Source of the DNA: Streptomyces sp. NWU339
Lineage (GTDB): Bacteria > Actinomycetota > Actinomycetes > Streptomycetales > Streptomycetaceae
Reading direction: 5' to 3'
Assembly (NCBI RefSeq): GCF_003143855.1
Contig: NZ_QFRK01000058.1
Location: 1 to 40,747, forward strand
Length of the DNA stretch: 40,747 bases
In this document: in pieces, positions 22,594 to 30,448 of the stretch
Layout: every line of letters starts with the position of its first letter
Numbering within the stretch: position 1 is the stretch's first letter
Position numbers and translations under genes: made by a program
The notes under the pieces: generated by a model
The model's input: only the letters and a program-made list of their open reading frames with translations
Told to the model about the DNA's origin: nothing
The model's database searches: none

Positions 22594-24294
22594 CTACGAC
22601 GATTCCGGAAGGGCGAAGGCGAGCAGGGCGCTTCCGTGCCCCGCGCCGAGCATGCCGGGGAGGAACCCCTCGGCCCATCCGCCCCAACCGACCGGCACGA
22701 CGACGTACTGCCTGCCGTCGACCATGTAGGTGGTCGGGTTGCTGTGGTGGCCGCTCCCGCACTGGAACTGCCACAGCAGCTCCCCGGTGCGGGCGTCGAG
22801 CGCGTTGAACTCCCCGGAGGGTTCACCGGCGAACACCAGGTCACCGCCGGTGGCCAGCACCGAGGCGCACATCGGGAGGTCGTTGCGCCAGCGCCACTTC
22901 TCCTCGCCGCCCGCGTCGAACGCGCTGATGGACCCCGCCATGTCCTCGATGTCCACCTGAACGCCCGCGCCCCAGTACGGAATGCTCTCCTTGAACTCCC
23001 GGCGTCGCCGGGTGGCCGTGGCGCCGGTGTCCTGGACCGGGACGTAGAAGAGACCGGTCTTCGGGCTGTAGGCCGCATGGGTCCATTCCTTGGCGCCGGC
23101 CGGACCCGGGTAGAAGTGGACCGGGTCTCCCTCCTTGTCCGGGTACACCTTGGCCGTCACCTGGCCCTCCCTCGTGATCGCCCCCCAGGTGATGCGGTCC
23201 ACGAAGGGGGTGATCTGGACCCTCTCGCCGTTCGTGCGATCAAGGACGAAGAAGTAGCCGTTCTTGTCGAAGTGCCCGAGCAGTTTGCGCCCGTCCTGCT
23301 CGAACAGGATGCACTCGGCGATGCTGTCGTAGTCCCACACGTCGTGCGGGGTGCACTGGTAGTGCCAGCGGATCTGACCGCTGTCCACGTCGACGGCGAT
23401 GACGCTGTCCGTGAAGAGGTTGTCGCCCTCGCGGACAGCTCCGTCGAAGTCGGGCGCCGGGTTGCCGGTGCCGACGTACAGCAGGTTCGTCTCCGGGTCG
23501 AAGGTGCCGGTGACCCAGCAGTTCGCCCCACCCCGCGCCCAGGCCTCGCCGTCGGCGGGCCAGGTCTCCGAGCCGGGCTCCCCGGGCTTCGGCACCGTGT
23601 AGCAGCGCCACTGGTGCTCGCCGGTCTCGAGGTCGAACGCGTCGAGGTGGCCGCGTACGCCGAACTCGCCGCCGGAACTCCCGACGATGACCATGTTCTT
23701 CACGACCAGCGGGGCGACCGTGGCGCTCTCCGCGGCCCGGACGTCTCCGTAGGTCTTTTCCCAGACCCGTTTGCCGGTGGTGGCGTCGAGCGCGAGCACA
23801 CGGGCATTCGCCGTGACGAAGAAGACCTTCCCCTGAGCCACAGCGACCCCACGGTTCACGTTCCCGCAGCACAGGGACACGTCGAAGGGGACCGCGTGCT
23901 TGTACCGCCAGATCTCCACCCCCGTCTTCGCGTCGAGGGCCCAGAGCCAGCCGTCCCAGCCGGAGACGAACATGATCCCGTCGACGACGACCGGGGCGGC
24001 CTCGAACGAGTAGGTCGACGCGCCCGCGATCAGGCCGGTCGTGCCGGCCTGGAAGACCCATGCGGGGGCGAGGCGCTTGACGTTCTCCGTGTTGATCTGG
24101 TCCAGCGGGCTGTACCGCTGCCCGTTGTAGGCGCCGTAGTAGGTGAGCCAGTTCTGGGGTTCCTCGCGGGCATTGAGGATGCGCTCGTAGGTGACGTCGG
24201 CCACCACCGGCGGCGCGACGTCTGCCCCCGGGGTCTTGTAGTTCAGGGTTCCCTGGTCGACAGCCTCACCCGCGTCCACGTATGCGACAGTCAT
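22594..24294 (-). CDS. PQQ-dependent alcohol (methanol/ethanol-type) dehydrogenase
   Basis: 566-residue eight-bladed beta-propeller quinoprotein oxidising primary alcohols or aldehydes with PQQ. Visible are repeated propeller motifs (GWLWALDAKTGVEIWRY and similar), the vicinal Cys142-Cys143 pair in SLCCGN that packs over PQQ, Glu210 in GGEFGVRG, Asn278 in GTGNP, and the catalytic Asp321 in HDVWDYDS. Asp323, two residues after Asp321, is the extra Asp that marks lanthanide-dependent members (XoxF/PedH type). The ATG at 24294 has an AAGGAGG site, yet the N-terminus has no signal peptide, which is unusual because such enzymes normally act outside the cytoplasm. It sits in one operon with pqqABCDE and the cupredoxin-like gene. 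Confidence 0.93.
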   Translation of the reverse strand: MTVAYVDAGEAVDQGTLNYKTPGADVAPPVVADVTYERILNAREEPQNWLTYYGAYNGQRYSPLDQINTENVKRLAPAWVFQAGTTGLIAGASTYSFEAAPVVVDGIMFVSGWDGWLWALDAKTGVEIWRYKHAVPFDVSLCCGNVNRGVAVAQGKVFFVTANARVLALDATTGKRVWEKTYGDVRAAESATVAPLVVKNMVIVGSSGGEFGVRGHLDAFDLETGEHQWRCYTVPKPGEPGSETWPADGEAWARGGANCWVTGTFDPETNLLYVGTGNPAPDFDGAVREGDNLFTDSVIAVDVDSGQIRWHYQCTPHDVWDYDSIAECILFEQDGRKLLGHFDKNGYFFVLDRTNGERVQITPFVDRITWGAITREGQVTAKVYPDKEGDPVHFYPGPAGAKEWTHAAYSPKTGLFYVPVQDTGATATRRRREFKESIPYWGAGVQVDIEDMAGSISAFDAGGEEKWRWRNDLPMCASVLATGGDLVFAGEPSGEFNALDARTGELLWQFQCGSGHHSNPTTYMVDGRQYVVVPVGWGGWAEGFLPGMLGAGHGSALLAFALPESS

Positions 24295-24307
24295 TGCCTC
24301 CTCCTTT

Positions 24308-24769
24308 CTACGGCCGCGGCTGTTCGGGGCGGTCGAGGCGAGCCTCCGGCGGAGCGTCCCCCAGGACGACGATGGCCCCGGTCAGCCCCCGGCCCTCGTC
24401 ATTGCCCGTGGGCGAACTGAACCAGTAGTAGCCCGGCCCGTCGAGGTTGAGGGTGGCCCGTCCTCGCGAATGGTTCACCAACCAGATGAACTTCCGGTCG
24501 CCGTTGCTCGGCAGGAGCGCGCAGTGCGTGTTCAGGTCGTCATTGACGAGCTCGAGTTCGATATCGCCTCCATGGGGCATGACCAGAATAGAAGGATCCC
24601 AGATCAGCTCATCCGGGTTGATACGAATGGTGGCCTGCATGCGGCCGTCCGATCCCTCAGTGGCCTGCCCGATGTTTCCGGTTGCCAGCACTTGACCCAG
24701 CGCTGCTTTGTTCTGTGCGGCCAACCCGATCTTGTCCAGCAGGTCGGCTCGCTCCTGCGCGGTCGTCAT
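24308..24769 (-). CDS. MSMEG_3727 family PQQ-associated cupredoxin-like protein
   Basis: 153-residue protein first in the PQQ operon, 13 bases before the dehydrogenase gene. The second half has a cupredoxin-like beta pattern: DELIWDPSILVMPHGGDIEL, NTHCALLPSNGDRKFIWLV and GPGYYWFSSPTGNDEGRGLT. I recognise it as the family that accompanies PQQ dehydrogenases in Mycobacterium and relatives. Where a type 1 copper protein would have its Cys-His-Met loop, this sequence reads FSSPTGND, so copper binding is doubtful. No signal peptide is seen. ATG 24769 is preferred over an upstream ATG at 24853 because an AGGAGAG lies upstream and the conserved part begins there. Role possibly electron acceptor or assembly partner; inference. 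Confidence 0.75.
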   Translation of the reverse strand: MTTAQERADLLDKIGLAAQNKAALGQVLATGNIGQATEGSDGRMQATIRINPDELIWDPSILVMPHGGDIELELVNDDLNTHCALLPSNGDRKFIWLVNHSRGRATLNLDGPGYYWFSSPTGNDEGRGLTGAIVVLGDAPPEARLDRPEQPRP

Positions 24770-24957
24770 CGGGGCTTCACTCTCCTCGTCCCGAATCTCT
24801 ATGTCCACTTCGCATGGGCCGCGCTGACGGCGGTACGCCGCGGCCGATTGCACACCTCCGTTCGGAAAAAGGGTCTCCGAATCGACTTCGAAAATTCCTT
24901 TTTGTGTCGCCCGAGGCCCGGCTGTAATCGGCGGTCAAGAGGCGCGCTGCCCCAGGT

Positions 24958-25033
24958 GAATCACGCCGAAAAGGGTGAAAAATTATTATTCAATAAGTAC
25001 GTTACGCCGGACGAATCACACCGACAAGGGTGA
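24958..25033. repeat. Two 21-bp direct repeats upstream of the PQQ operon
   Basis: GAATCACGCCGAAAAGGGTGA (24958-24978, shown here only to name it as the 21-base GAATCAC...AAGGGTGA unit) and its copy at 25013-25033 agree at 19 of 21 bases and lie 55 bases apart, about five helical turns. They flank an AT-rich stretch (about 24977-25003) in otherwise GC-rich DNA. They sit 190-265 bases before the first PQQ operon gene and are likely binding sites for an activator, possibly the nearby LytTR protein. The remaining spacer from 24770 to 25224 holds no gene I can support. Confidence 0.7.
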
Positions 25034-25224
25034 GCACCATCTCGGGCCGGCTCATGCCGTTCGTCCGCGAACAGCTACCGCTCGTACCGGATGTGCCACC
25101 GTTGGGAGGAGCCGGGCTGCACCGCGTCGCGCCGGGGCCGGTGGCAGCCCCGGTCAACCGTCGCCGATCAACACCGGCTGACCGGTCCCGACGCCTCTTC
25201 CGGTGTCCGGGCCCCGATGGAGGA

Positions 25225-27474
25225 TCAAGCGAGGTCGTACCGATCGAGGTTCATGACCTTGTGCCACGCGGCGACGAAGTCCTGCACGAACTTCTCCCGT
25301 GCGTCGTCGCTCGCGTAGACCTCCGCGACGGCACGCAGTTCGGAGTTCGAGCCGAAGACGAGGTCGACGCGGCTACCGGTCCACTTGACCTCGCCGGTGG
25401 CGCGGTCGCGTCCCTCGAAGGTTTCCGCGGTCGCGGACGTCGGCTTCCACTCCGTGCCCGTGTCGAGCAGATTCACGAAGAAGTCGTTGGTGAGCGACCC
25501 GGGCGCCGAGGTGAAGACGCCCAGCGGCGACTGCTGGTGGTTGGCGCCCAGCACCCGCAGGCCACCCACGAGGACGGTCATCTCGGGCGCGCTCAGGTTC
25601 AGCAGGTTCGCGCGGTCGACCAGCAGGTGCTCCGACGGCAGCCGGTTGCCCTTGCCGCGGTAGTTGCGGAACCCGTCCGCGGTCGGCTCGAGCGGGGCGA
25701 AGGACTCCGCATCGGTCCACTCCTGCGTGGCGTCCGTGCGTCCCGGAGTGAAGGGGACCTGGACGTCGTGGCCGGCGATCTCGGCGGCCCGCTCGACGGC
25801 GGCGGCTCCGCCGAGCACGATGAGATCGGCCAGTGAGATCCTCTTGTCCCCGGCCTGGGAGGTCGGGGAACTGTTGAAGGACTTCTGTATCCCCTCCAGG
25901 GTGCGCAGCACCTGTGCCAGCGTGTCGGGGGCGTTGACCTCCCAGCCCCGCTGCGGCTCGAGGCGGATGCGTGCGCCGTTCGCCCCGCCCCGCTTGTCGC
26001 TGACGCGGAACGTCGAGGCCGACGCCCACGCGGTCGAGACGAGCTGGGAGACCGACAGCCCGGAGGCGAGGATCCGGCTCTTGAGCACGGCGATGTCCGC
26101 CGGCCCGACGAGTTCGTGGTCCACGGCGGGGAGCGGGTCCTGCCAGCGCAGCGTCTCCCGGGGGACCAGCGGTCCGAGGTAGCGCTGGATCGGGCCCATG
26201 TCGAGGTGCGTCAGCTTGAACCAGACCCGGGCGAACGCATCCGCGAGCTGGTCCGGGTTCTCCAGGAAGCGCCGCGCGATCGGCTCGTAGACCGGGTCCG
26301 ACCGCAGCGCGAGGTCCGTCGTCAGGATCGTCGGGGCGTGTGTCGTCGACGGGTCGTGGGCGTCCGGCACGGTGCCCGCCCCGCCGCCGTCCCTCGGGAT
26401 CCACTGCCACAGGCCGGCGGGGCTCAGTTCCAGGTCCCACTCGTAGCCGAACAGGGTCTCGAGGAAGCCGTTGTCCCATTTCGTCGGGGTGGGTGTCCAC
26501 GTACCCTCGAGCCCGCTGGAGATGGTGTCCGCGCCCTTTCCGGTGCCGTAGTTGCTCTTCCAGCCCAGGCCCTGCTCCTCGAGGGGAGCGCCCTCGGGTT
26601 CGGGGCCGAGGTGGGCGTCCGGGTCGGCCGCGCCGTGGGTCTTGCCGAACGTGTGGCCCCCCGCGATCAGCGCGACGGTCTCCTCGTCGTTCATCCCCAT
26701 GCGCCGGAACGTCTCGCGGATGTCCCGGGCCGCGGTGAGCGGGTCCGGGACGGTTTTCGGTCCCTCCGGGTTGACGTAGATGAGGCCCATCTGGGCGGCG
26801 GCCAGAGGGTTCTCCAGATTCCGGACGCCGCCGTGGCGTTCGTCGCCGAGCCAGGCGTGCTCGGGACCCCAGTAGACGTCCTCGTCGGGCTCCCAGACGT
26901 CCGCCCGGCCGCCGGCGAAGCCGAAGGTCGTGAAGCCCATCGTCTCCAGGGCCCGGTTGCCCGCGAAGATCATCAGGTCGGCCCAGGAAATCTTGCGGCC
27001 GTACTTCTTCTTCACCGGCCAGAGCAGCCGGCGCGCCTTCTCGAGGTTGCGATTGTCCGGCCAGCTGTTCAGCGGCGCGAAACGCTGCATGCCGGCGCCC
27101 GCGCCACCGCGGCCGTCGTCGATGCGGTACGTCCCGGCGGAATGCCACACCATCCGGATCACGAGCGGCCCGTAGTGGCCGAAGTCGGCCGGCCACCACT
27201 CCTGCGACGTCGTCAGCACCTCGTCGACGTCCCGTGCCAGGGCGTCGAGGTCGAGCGTCCGGAACTCCGCGGCGTAGTCGAAGTCCTCGCCCATGGGGTC
27301 GGCCATGGCGGGGTGTTTCCGGAGGATCCTCAGGTCGAGCTGGTTCGGCCACCAGTCGCGGTTGCTCGCGCCCCCGATCGGGTGGCCGGGGTGCCCGGCC
27401 GAGGCAGAGAGGCCGAGGCCGCCCGCGCTCCCCACGTTCCTCTCGCCGCCAACGGCGTCCGGGCTGTCAGACAC
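25225..27474 (-). CDS. katG: Catalase-peroxidase KatG
   Basis: 749-residue bifunctional haem enzyme that removes hydrogen peroxide. Distal haem residues are Arg107, Trp110 and His111 in RMVWHSAG; the proximal ligand is His274 in GGHTFGKTHG. The Met-Tyr-Trp adduct needed for catalase activity is complete (Trp110, Tyr233 in GLIYVNPEGP, Met259 in FRRMGMND). The duplicated C-terminal domain is present and length is normal. It lies 38 bases downstream of the GAF/LytTR regulator on the same strand, without the FurA/CatR-type repressor gene that often accompanies katG in actinobacteria, and upstream of the PQQ operon. A quinoprotein oxidase chain producing peroxide would give it a role here; that link is inference. 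Confidence 0.96.
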   Translation of the reverse strand: MSDSPDAVGGERNVGSAGGLGLSASAGHPGHPIGGASNRDWWPNQLDLRILRKHPAMADPMGEDFDYAAEFRTLDLDALARDVDEVLTTSQEWWPADFGHYGPLVIRMVWHSAGTYRIDDGRGGAGAGMQRFAPLNSWPDNRNLEKARRLLWPVKKKYGRKISWADLMIFAGNRALETMGFTTFGFAGGRADVWEPDEDVYWGPEHAWLGDERHGGVRNLENPLAAAQMGLIYVNPEGPKTVPDPLTAARDIRETFRRMGMNDEETVALIAGGHTFGKTHGAADPDAHLGPEPEGAPLEEQGLGWKSNYGTGKGADTISSGLEGTWTPTPTKWDNGFLETLFGYEWDLELSPAGLWQWIPRDGGGAGTVPDAHDPSTTHAPTILTTDLALRSDPVYEPIARRFLENPDQLADAFARVWFKLTHLDMGPIQRYLGPLVPRETLRWQDPLPAVDHELVGPADIAVLKSRILASGLSVSQLVSTAWASASTFRVSDKRGGANGARIRLEPQRGWEVNAPDTLAQVLRTLEGIQKSFNSSPTSQAGDKRISLADLIVLGGAAAVERAAEIAGHDVQVPFTPGRTDATQEWTDAESFAPLEPTADGFRNYRGKGNRLPSEHLLVDRANLLNLSAPEMTVLVGGLRVLGANHQQSPLGVFTSAPGSLTNDFFVNLLDTGTEWKPTSATAETFEGRDRATGEVKWTGSRVDLVFGSNSELRAVAEVYASDDAREKFVQDFVAAWHKVMNLDRYDLA

Positions 27475-27512
27475 GGGGTTTTCCTTCCGGGACAGCGGTT
27501 GTGCCGGGAAAC

Positions 27513-28907
27513 TCAGAGGTCCAGCGCGCGACGCACGGTCGGCGCGTTTCGCCGGGAAACCGGCACCATCTCGTTCGTCCGGTCATCCATGACCAGAGAC
27601 AGCTCGCCCTTGGGGCCGCGCTCGATCTCCCGGATGCGGCTGAGGTTGACCACATACCGGCGGTGCACCCGCAGGAAGCCGACGTCCGCCAGCTCACCGT
27701 CGAGCTTGTCCAGGCTCAGAGAAGCGGCCCGCAATCGCCCCTGATCGGTGGAGAGCCACACGTCGTTTCCCTGCGCTTCGGCGAAGGAGACTTCCGGCAG
27801 CCGCAGCAGCACCATCCGGTTGTCGCGCGTCGCGACCAGTCGGCGCGGCTGCATCCGAGGGTGCGCGGACTCCTCCTCCTGGGGGAACTGTGCCCCGTCG
27901 GAGGCACCGAACGAGACCAGGTTCCCGATCAGGTGTCCGGACGAGAAGACGGGTCGGAGGCTGATCGTTGTCGGCTCGTCGGCGAAGTGGGCGAAGATCT
28001 GCGTCGAGCCGACCCAGTCGGGATTGTGGGCTGCCTGCCTGGTGGCGTACCGGGCGGCTGCTATCAATTCCGGCAGCCCGGCGTTCCATCTCAGCGTGGG
28101 GTCGACCGCCGGGGTCGATGCCGGGACGCCCAGGAGCATGCTTGCCATGTCGTCGGCTATCACCACCTGGCCCGCGGTGTCCACCGCGGCGAGCGCCGCA
28201 CTGGAGCGTGTCCTGGCCCGGGTGTAGGCCGCGACCAACTCGGCGCCGCTGTTCCGGGCGCGCCTCTTCAGCGGGTACCGGGTCATGGTGACCGCGTTCG
28301 CCAGCCAGCTTTCCGCGGACGCGGGAAGCCGGCTGCGCCAGCAGCAGATGTTCAGGACCGCGATCGGTTCCCTGGTCACCACGTCACGCACCGCGATGCC
28401 CGCGCAGGCCCAGTTGTGGAACGCCTGGCACCAGTGCTCCGCTCCCCTGATCGGCACCGGGCCGTGCGCCTCGAGCGCCGTGCCCATGCCGTTCGTGCCG
28501 ACCGCGCACTCGGACCAGCAGAACCAGGGCGTCAGATTGGAGTCGCCGGCTCTGGCGAGCGTGGCTTGGTCGCCCCACTCGGCCAGGATCCGGCCAGTGG
28601 CATCGGTGACGGTGACGACGCCACCGAGGTTGCCCACTTCATGTGCCACGGAGGCGGCACGAAAACCCAGCTCGGCGAATACGACATCGTGCTCGGGCGT
28701 GTGGTCGGGCGTCGTGACAGCCACCGGAGCCTCTGTGAGGTGGGGATCGACCCGGTACTGCTCTCGGCAGCGATGCCAGGAGATCGCCACCAGGGGCCGG
28801 ACACCCGGGACCTGGTCCTCGCCCTGCACGAACCGTTCCCACGCCGCGAGCACGGTGCCGCTGCCCAGGTCCGCCGAGATGGGCTCGAGCCGATGTACAT
28901 CCCTCAT
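27513..28907 (-). CDS. Regulator with AcoR/MimR-like sensory region and LytTR DNA-binding domain
   Basis: 464-residue transcription factor. The N-terminus (AAWERFVQGEDQVPGVRPLV, then AISWHRCREQYRVDP) and the following GAF region (AVGTNGMGTALEAHGPVPIR, EHWCQAFHNWACAGIAVRDV) match the sensory half of AcoR/MimR-type activators of alcohol and ketone metabolism. In place of their sigma-54 AAA+ and Fis domains, the C-terminal 100 residues form a LytTR domain (DKLDGELADVGFLRVHRRYV, then VNLSRIREIERGPKGE). So the protein should bind DNA as a LytTR activator in response to a small molecule. The ATG is at 28907. It is followed by katG and then the PQQ dehydrogenase operon, its likely targets. The 270 bases upstream show no feature I can support. 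Confidence 0.8.
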   Translation of the reverse strand: MRDVHRLEPISADLGSGTVLAAWERFVQGEDQVPGVRPLVAISWHRCREQYRVDPHLTEAPVAVTTPDHTPEHDVVFAELGFRAASVAHEVGNLGGVVTVTDATGRILAEWGDQATLARAGDSNLTPWFCWSECAVGTNGMGTALEAHGPVPIRGAEHWCQAFHNWACAGIAVRDVVTREPIAVLNICCWRSRLPASAESWLANAVTMTRYPLKRRARNSGAELVAAYTRARTRSSAALAAVDTAGQVVIADDMASMLLGVPASTPAVDPTLRWNAGLPELIAAARYATRQAAHNPDWVGSTQIFAHFADEPTTISLRPVFSSGHLIGNLVSFGASDGAQFPQEEESAHPRMQPRRLVATRDNRMVLLRLPEVSFAEAQGNDVWLSTDQGRLRAASLSLDKLDGELADVGFLRVHRRYVVNLSRIREIERGPKGELSLVMDDRTNEMVPVSRRNAPTVRRALDL

Positions 28908-29179
28908 GGTTCAGAACCGCCCTTGGTCCGTCCCCAACGCCCGACGGCGTGCGCGCGGTCCGCGCCGGTCGCCGCTCGTCGCGGCGGGCCTGCAGCGGAC
29001 CGGGCACTGCGTCGCGCGTCTTCCTGCTTCGTCACTCGTTCCGGGCTGTGTCACATACCTGCACTCCCGCACTCCCCACCCTAGGTACCGTTGTCGGGCT
29101 GCGCACGTCCCGCTCCGGGCCGCGTGCGCGAGATGCCGCTTCCTGGTCGGGTCACGTCCACGCACGGGTGGTGCAGTGG

Positions 29180-29575
29180 TCAGGTCGGCCGGGGGCGGCC
29201 GAAGAGCAGGTCGTAGCCCGGCGGCAGCTGGAGCAGGATGCGGTTGACCAGGTCGTCGCCCGCGACGTCGGCCACCACACTGAGGGCGGCGCTGACGTCC
29301 CACGTCGCGGTCTTCTCGGTGGCGCCTTCGATCCAGGCCGCAGCCGCCCGGATGAACCGCTCCGGCGAAAGCGGTTCGTGCGCCTGGAGGGGATTGAGCA
29401 GAACCAGCGCCAGCGTTTCCGGCAGCCGGGCGGCCAGCTCGGCGCGCACTTCGCCCACCAGATGAGCACCCAGCAGGCCGAGAACGACGCGGGAGGATCG
29501 TTCCGCCTCTTCCTGGGTGGGGTATTCGCCGCGTTCTTGGACCGCGGAGATGAACGCGTCCCAGTGCATGCGCAT
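29180..29575 (-). CDS. DUF2267 domain protein
   Basis: 131-residue predominantly helical soluble protein. The start MRMHWDAFISAVQERGEYPT, the middle VVLGLLGAHLVGEVRAELAA and LPETLALVLLNPLQ, and the end DLVNRILLQLPPGYDLLFG match DUF2267, made of two related helical units and often found beside small heat shock genes in Streptomyces. The function is unknown. ATG 29575 has GGAGG five bases upstream; earlier in-frame starts fall in the terminator-like region. It follows the Hsp20 gene on the same strand with an intervening hairpin. Confidence 0.8.
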   Translation of the reverse strand: MRMHWDAFISAVQERGEYPTQEEAERSSRVVLGLLGAHLVGEVRAELAARLPETLALVLLNPLQAHEPLSPERFIRAAAAWIEGATEKTATWDVSAALSVVADVAGDDLVNRILLQLPPGYDLLFGRPRPT

Positions 29576-29617
29576 GACGTCCTCCGAAGGGGACCGACCG
29601 ATGTCTGGCGGGGGTAT

Positions 29618-29652
29618 GCGGGCGGGAGTCCCTGGCCCGGGTTCCCGCCCGC
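29618..29652 (-). terminator. Hairpin between Hsp20 and DUF2267 genes
   Basis: A perfect 10-base inverted repeat (GCGGGCGGGA and TCCCGCCCGC) with a 15-base loop lies just after the Hsp20 stop. It would act as a terminator or processing site, limiting read-through into the DUF2267 gene. Confidence 0.6.
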
Positions 29653-29666
29653 CTCGTACTGCGGGT

Positions 29667-30092
29667 TCAGCCGCTGATCTGCTTGCGCGAGTCGCCGCCG
29701 CTGATGGTGATCTTGCGGGGCTCGGCCTGCTCGGCGACAGGGATGCGCAGCCGCAGCACACCGGCCTCGTAGGAGGCGTCGATGTGTTCGGTGTCCAGGG
29801 TTTCGCCGAGGAAGAGCTGGCGGCTGAAGGACCCGGTGGGTCGCTCCGCGATCACGACCTCGCTGTCCTGGCCGATGCTCGGACGGCGTTCTGCCTTGAC
29901 CGTCAGCACGTTGCGCTCGATGTCCAGGTCGATCGACTCGGGGGCCACGCCCGGCAGATCCAGTTCGACGACGAAGGTGTCGCCGTCGCGGAAGGCGTCC
30001 ATCGGCATGGCCGTCGGCCTCTCAGCGGTGCCGAAGACCTGCTGGGTGAGCCGGTCCAGCTCGCGGAAGGGATCGGTTCGCATGAGCATCAT
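29667..30092 (-). CDS. Hsp20/alpha-crystallin small heat shock protein
   Basis: 141-residue ATP-independent chaperone that holds unfolding proteins. The N-terminal arm MLMRTDPFRELDRLTQQVFG leads into the alpha-crystallin domain (FVVELDLPGVAPESIDLDIE, then RNVLTVKAERR) with the conserved tail motif YEAGVLRLRIPVAEQAEPRK; the final residues are a short flexible extension. An AGGAG site precedes the ATG at 30092. A near-consensus housekeeping promoter lies about 45 bases upstream of the start with an inverted repeat next to the -35 box, suggesting control by a repressor released on stress. Confidence 0.93.
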   Translation of the reverse strand: MMLMRTDPFRELDRLTQQVFGTAERPTAMPMDAFRDGDTFVVELDLPGVAPESIDLDIERNVLTVKAERRPSIGQDSEVVIAERPTGSFSRQLFLGETLDTEHIDASYEAGVLRLRIPVAEQAEPRKITISGGDSRKQISG

Positions 30093-30135
30093 CGGTCACT
30101 CCTCTCCGGGACGGGATGCACATGGCGACAACACC

Positions 30136-30180
30136 TATATATCTCACCTCAGTAAACTTGACAAGCATCGGCTCAATGCT
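30136..30180 (-). promoter_or_regulatory. Hsp20 promoter with adjacent inverted repeat
   Basis: Reading on the minus strand, TTGTCA (30164-30159) and TATATA (30141-30136) are separated by exactly 17 bases, an unusually good match to the sigma-70/HrdB consensus for this genome. Directly upstream of the -35, AGCAT-N7-ATGCT (30164-30180) is an inverted repeat with the N7 spacing seen in HspR-type HAIR elements, although the arms do not match the HAIR consensus. The rest of the 30181-30448 spacer holds nothing I can support. Confidence 0.65.
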
Positions 30181-30448
30181 CTTGGGATCGAATGAAGCAG
30201 TGCAGTGGTCGAGGGCGGCGACGCTGCGACAGGCGCTGTTGCCGGCCGGGACGGGAAGTGCGCCGTGAGGCGAGCCGGCCGGTGCGTCGGCGGCTCGGTA
30301 AGGCCCGAACCCGAACGCCGCACTGGCCGAGCGCCCGCGAGTCGAACGTGGGATTTTCTCATTCAGGGGATGAACCCACCTCTCCCGACACCGGCGGGGC
30401 GCCTCAGAGGAGGCGGGGTGGTGGGTGCGTGGGGCAATGGAGGTCATC

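Noticed and set aside
22636..24420. 594-codon + strand frame opposite the PQQ dehydrogenase
   Set aside because: Antisense shadow; the minus strand shows complete propeller motifs and active-site residues.
28908..29179. Possible small gene between the LytTR regulator and the DUF2267 gene
   Set aside because: Frames here are short, lack ribosome binding sites and show no protein-like pattern.
30335..30365. GAGTCGAAC string resembling the T-arm of a tRNA read from the other strand
   Set aside because: No acceptor or anticodon stem can be formed around it.
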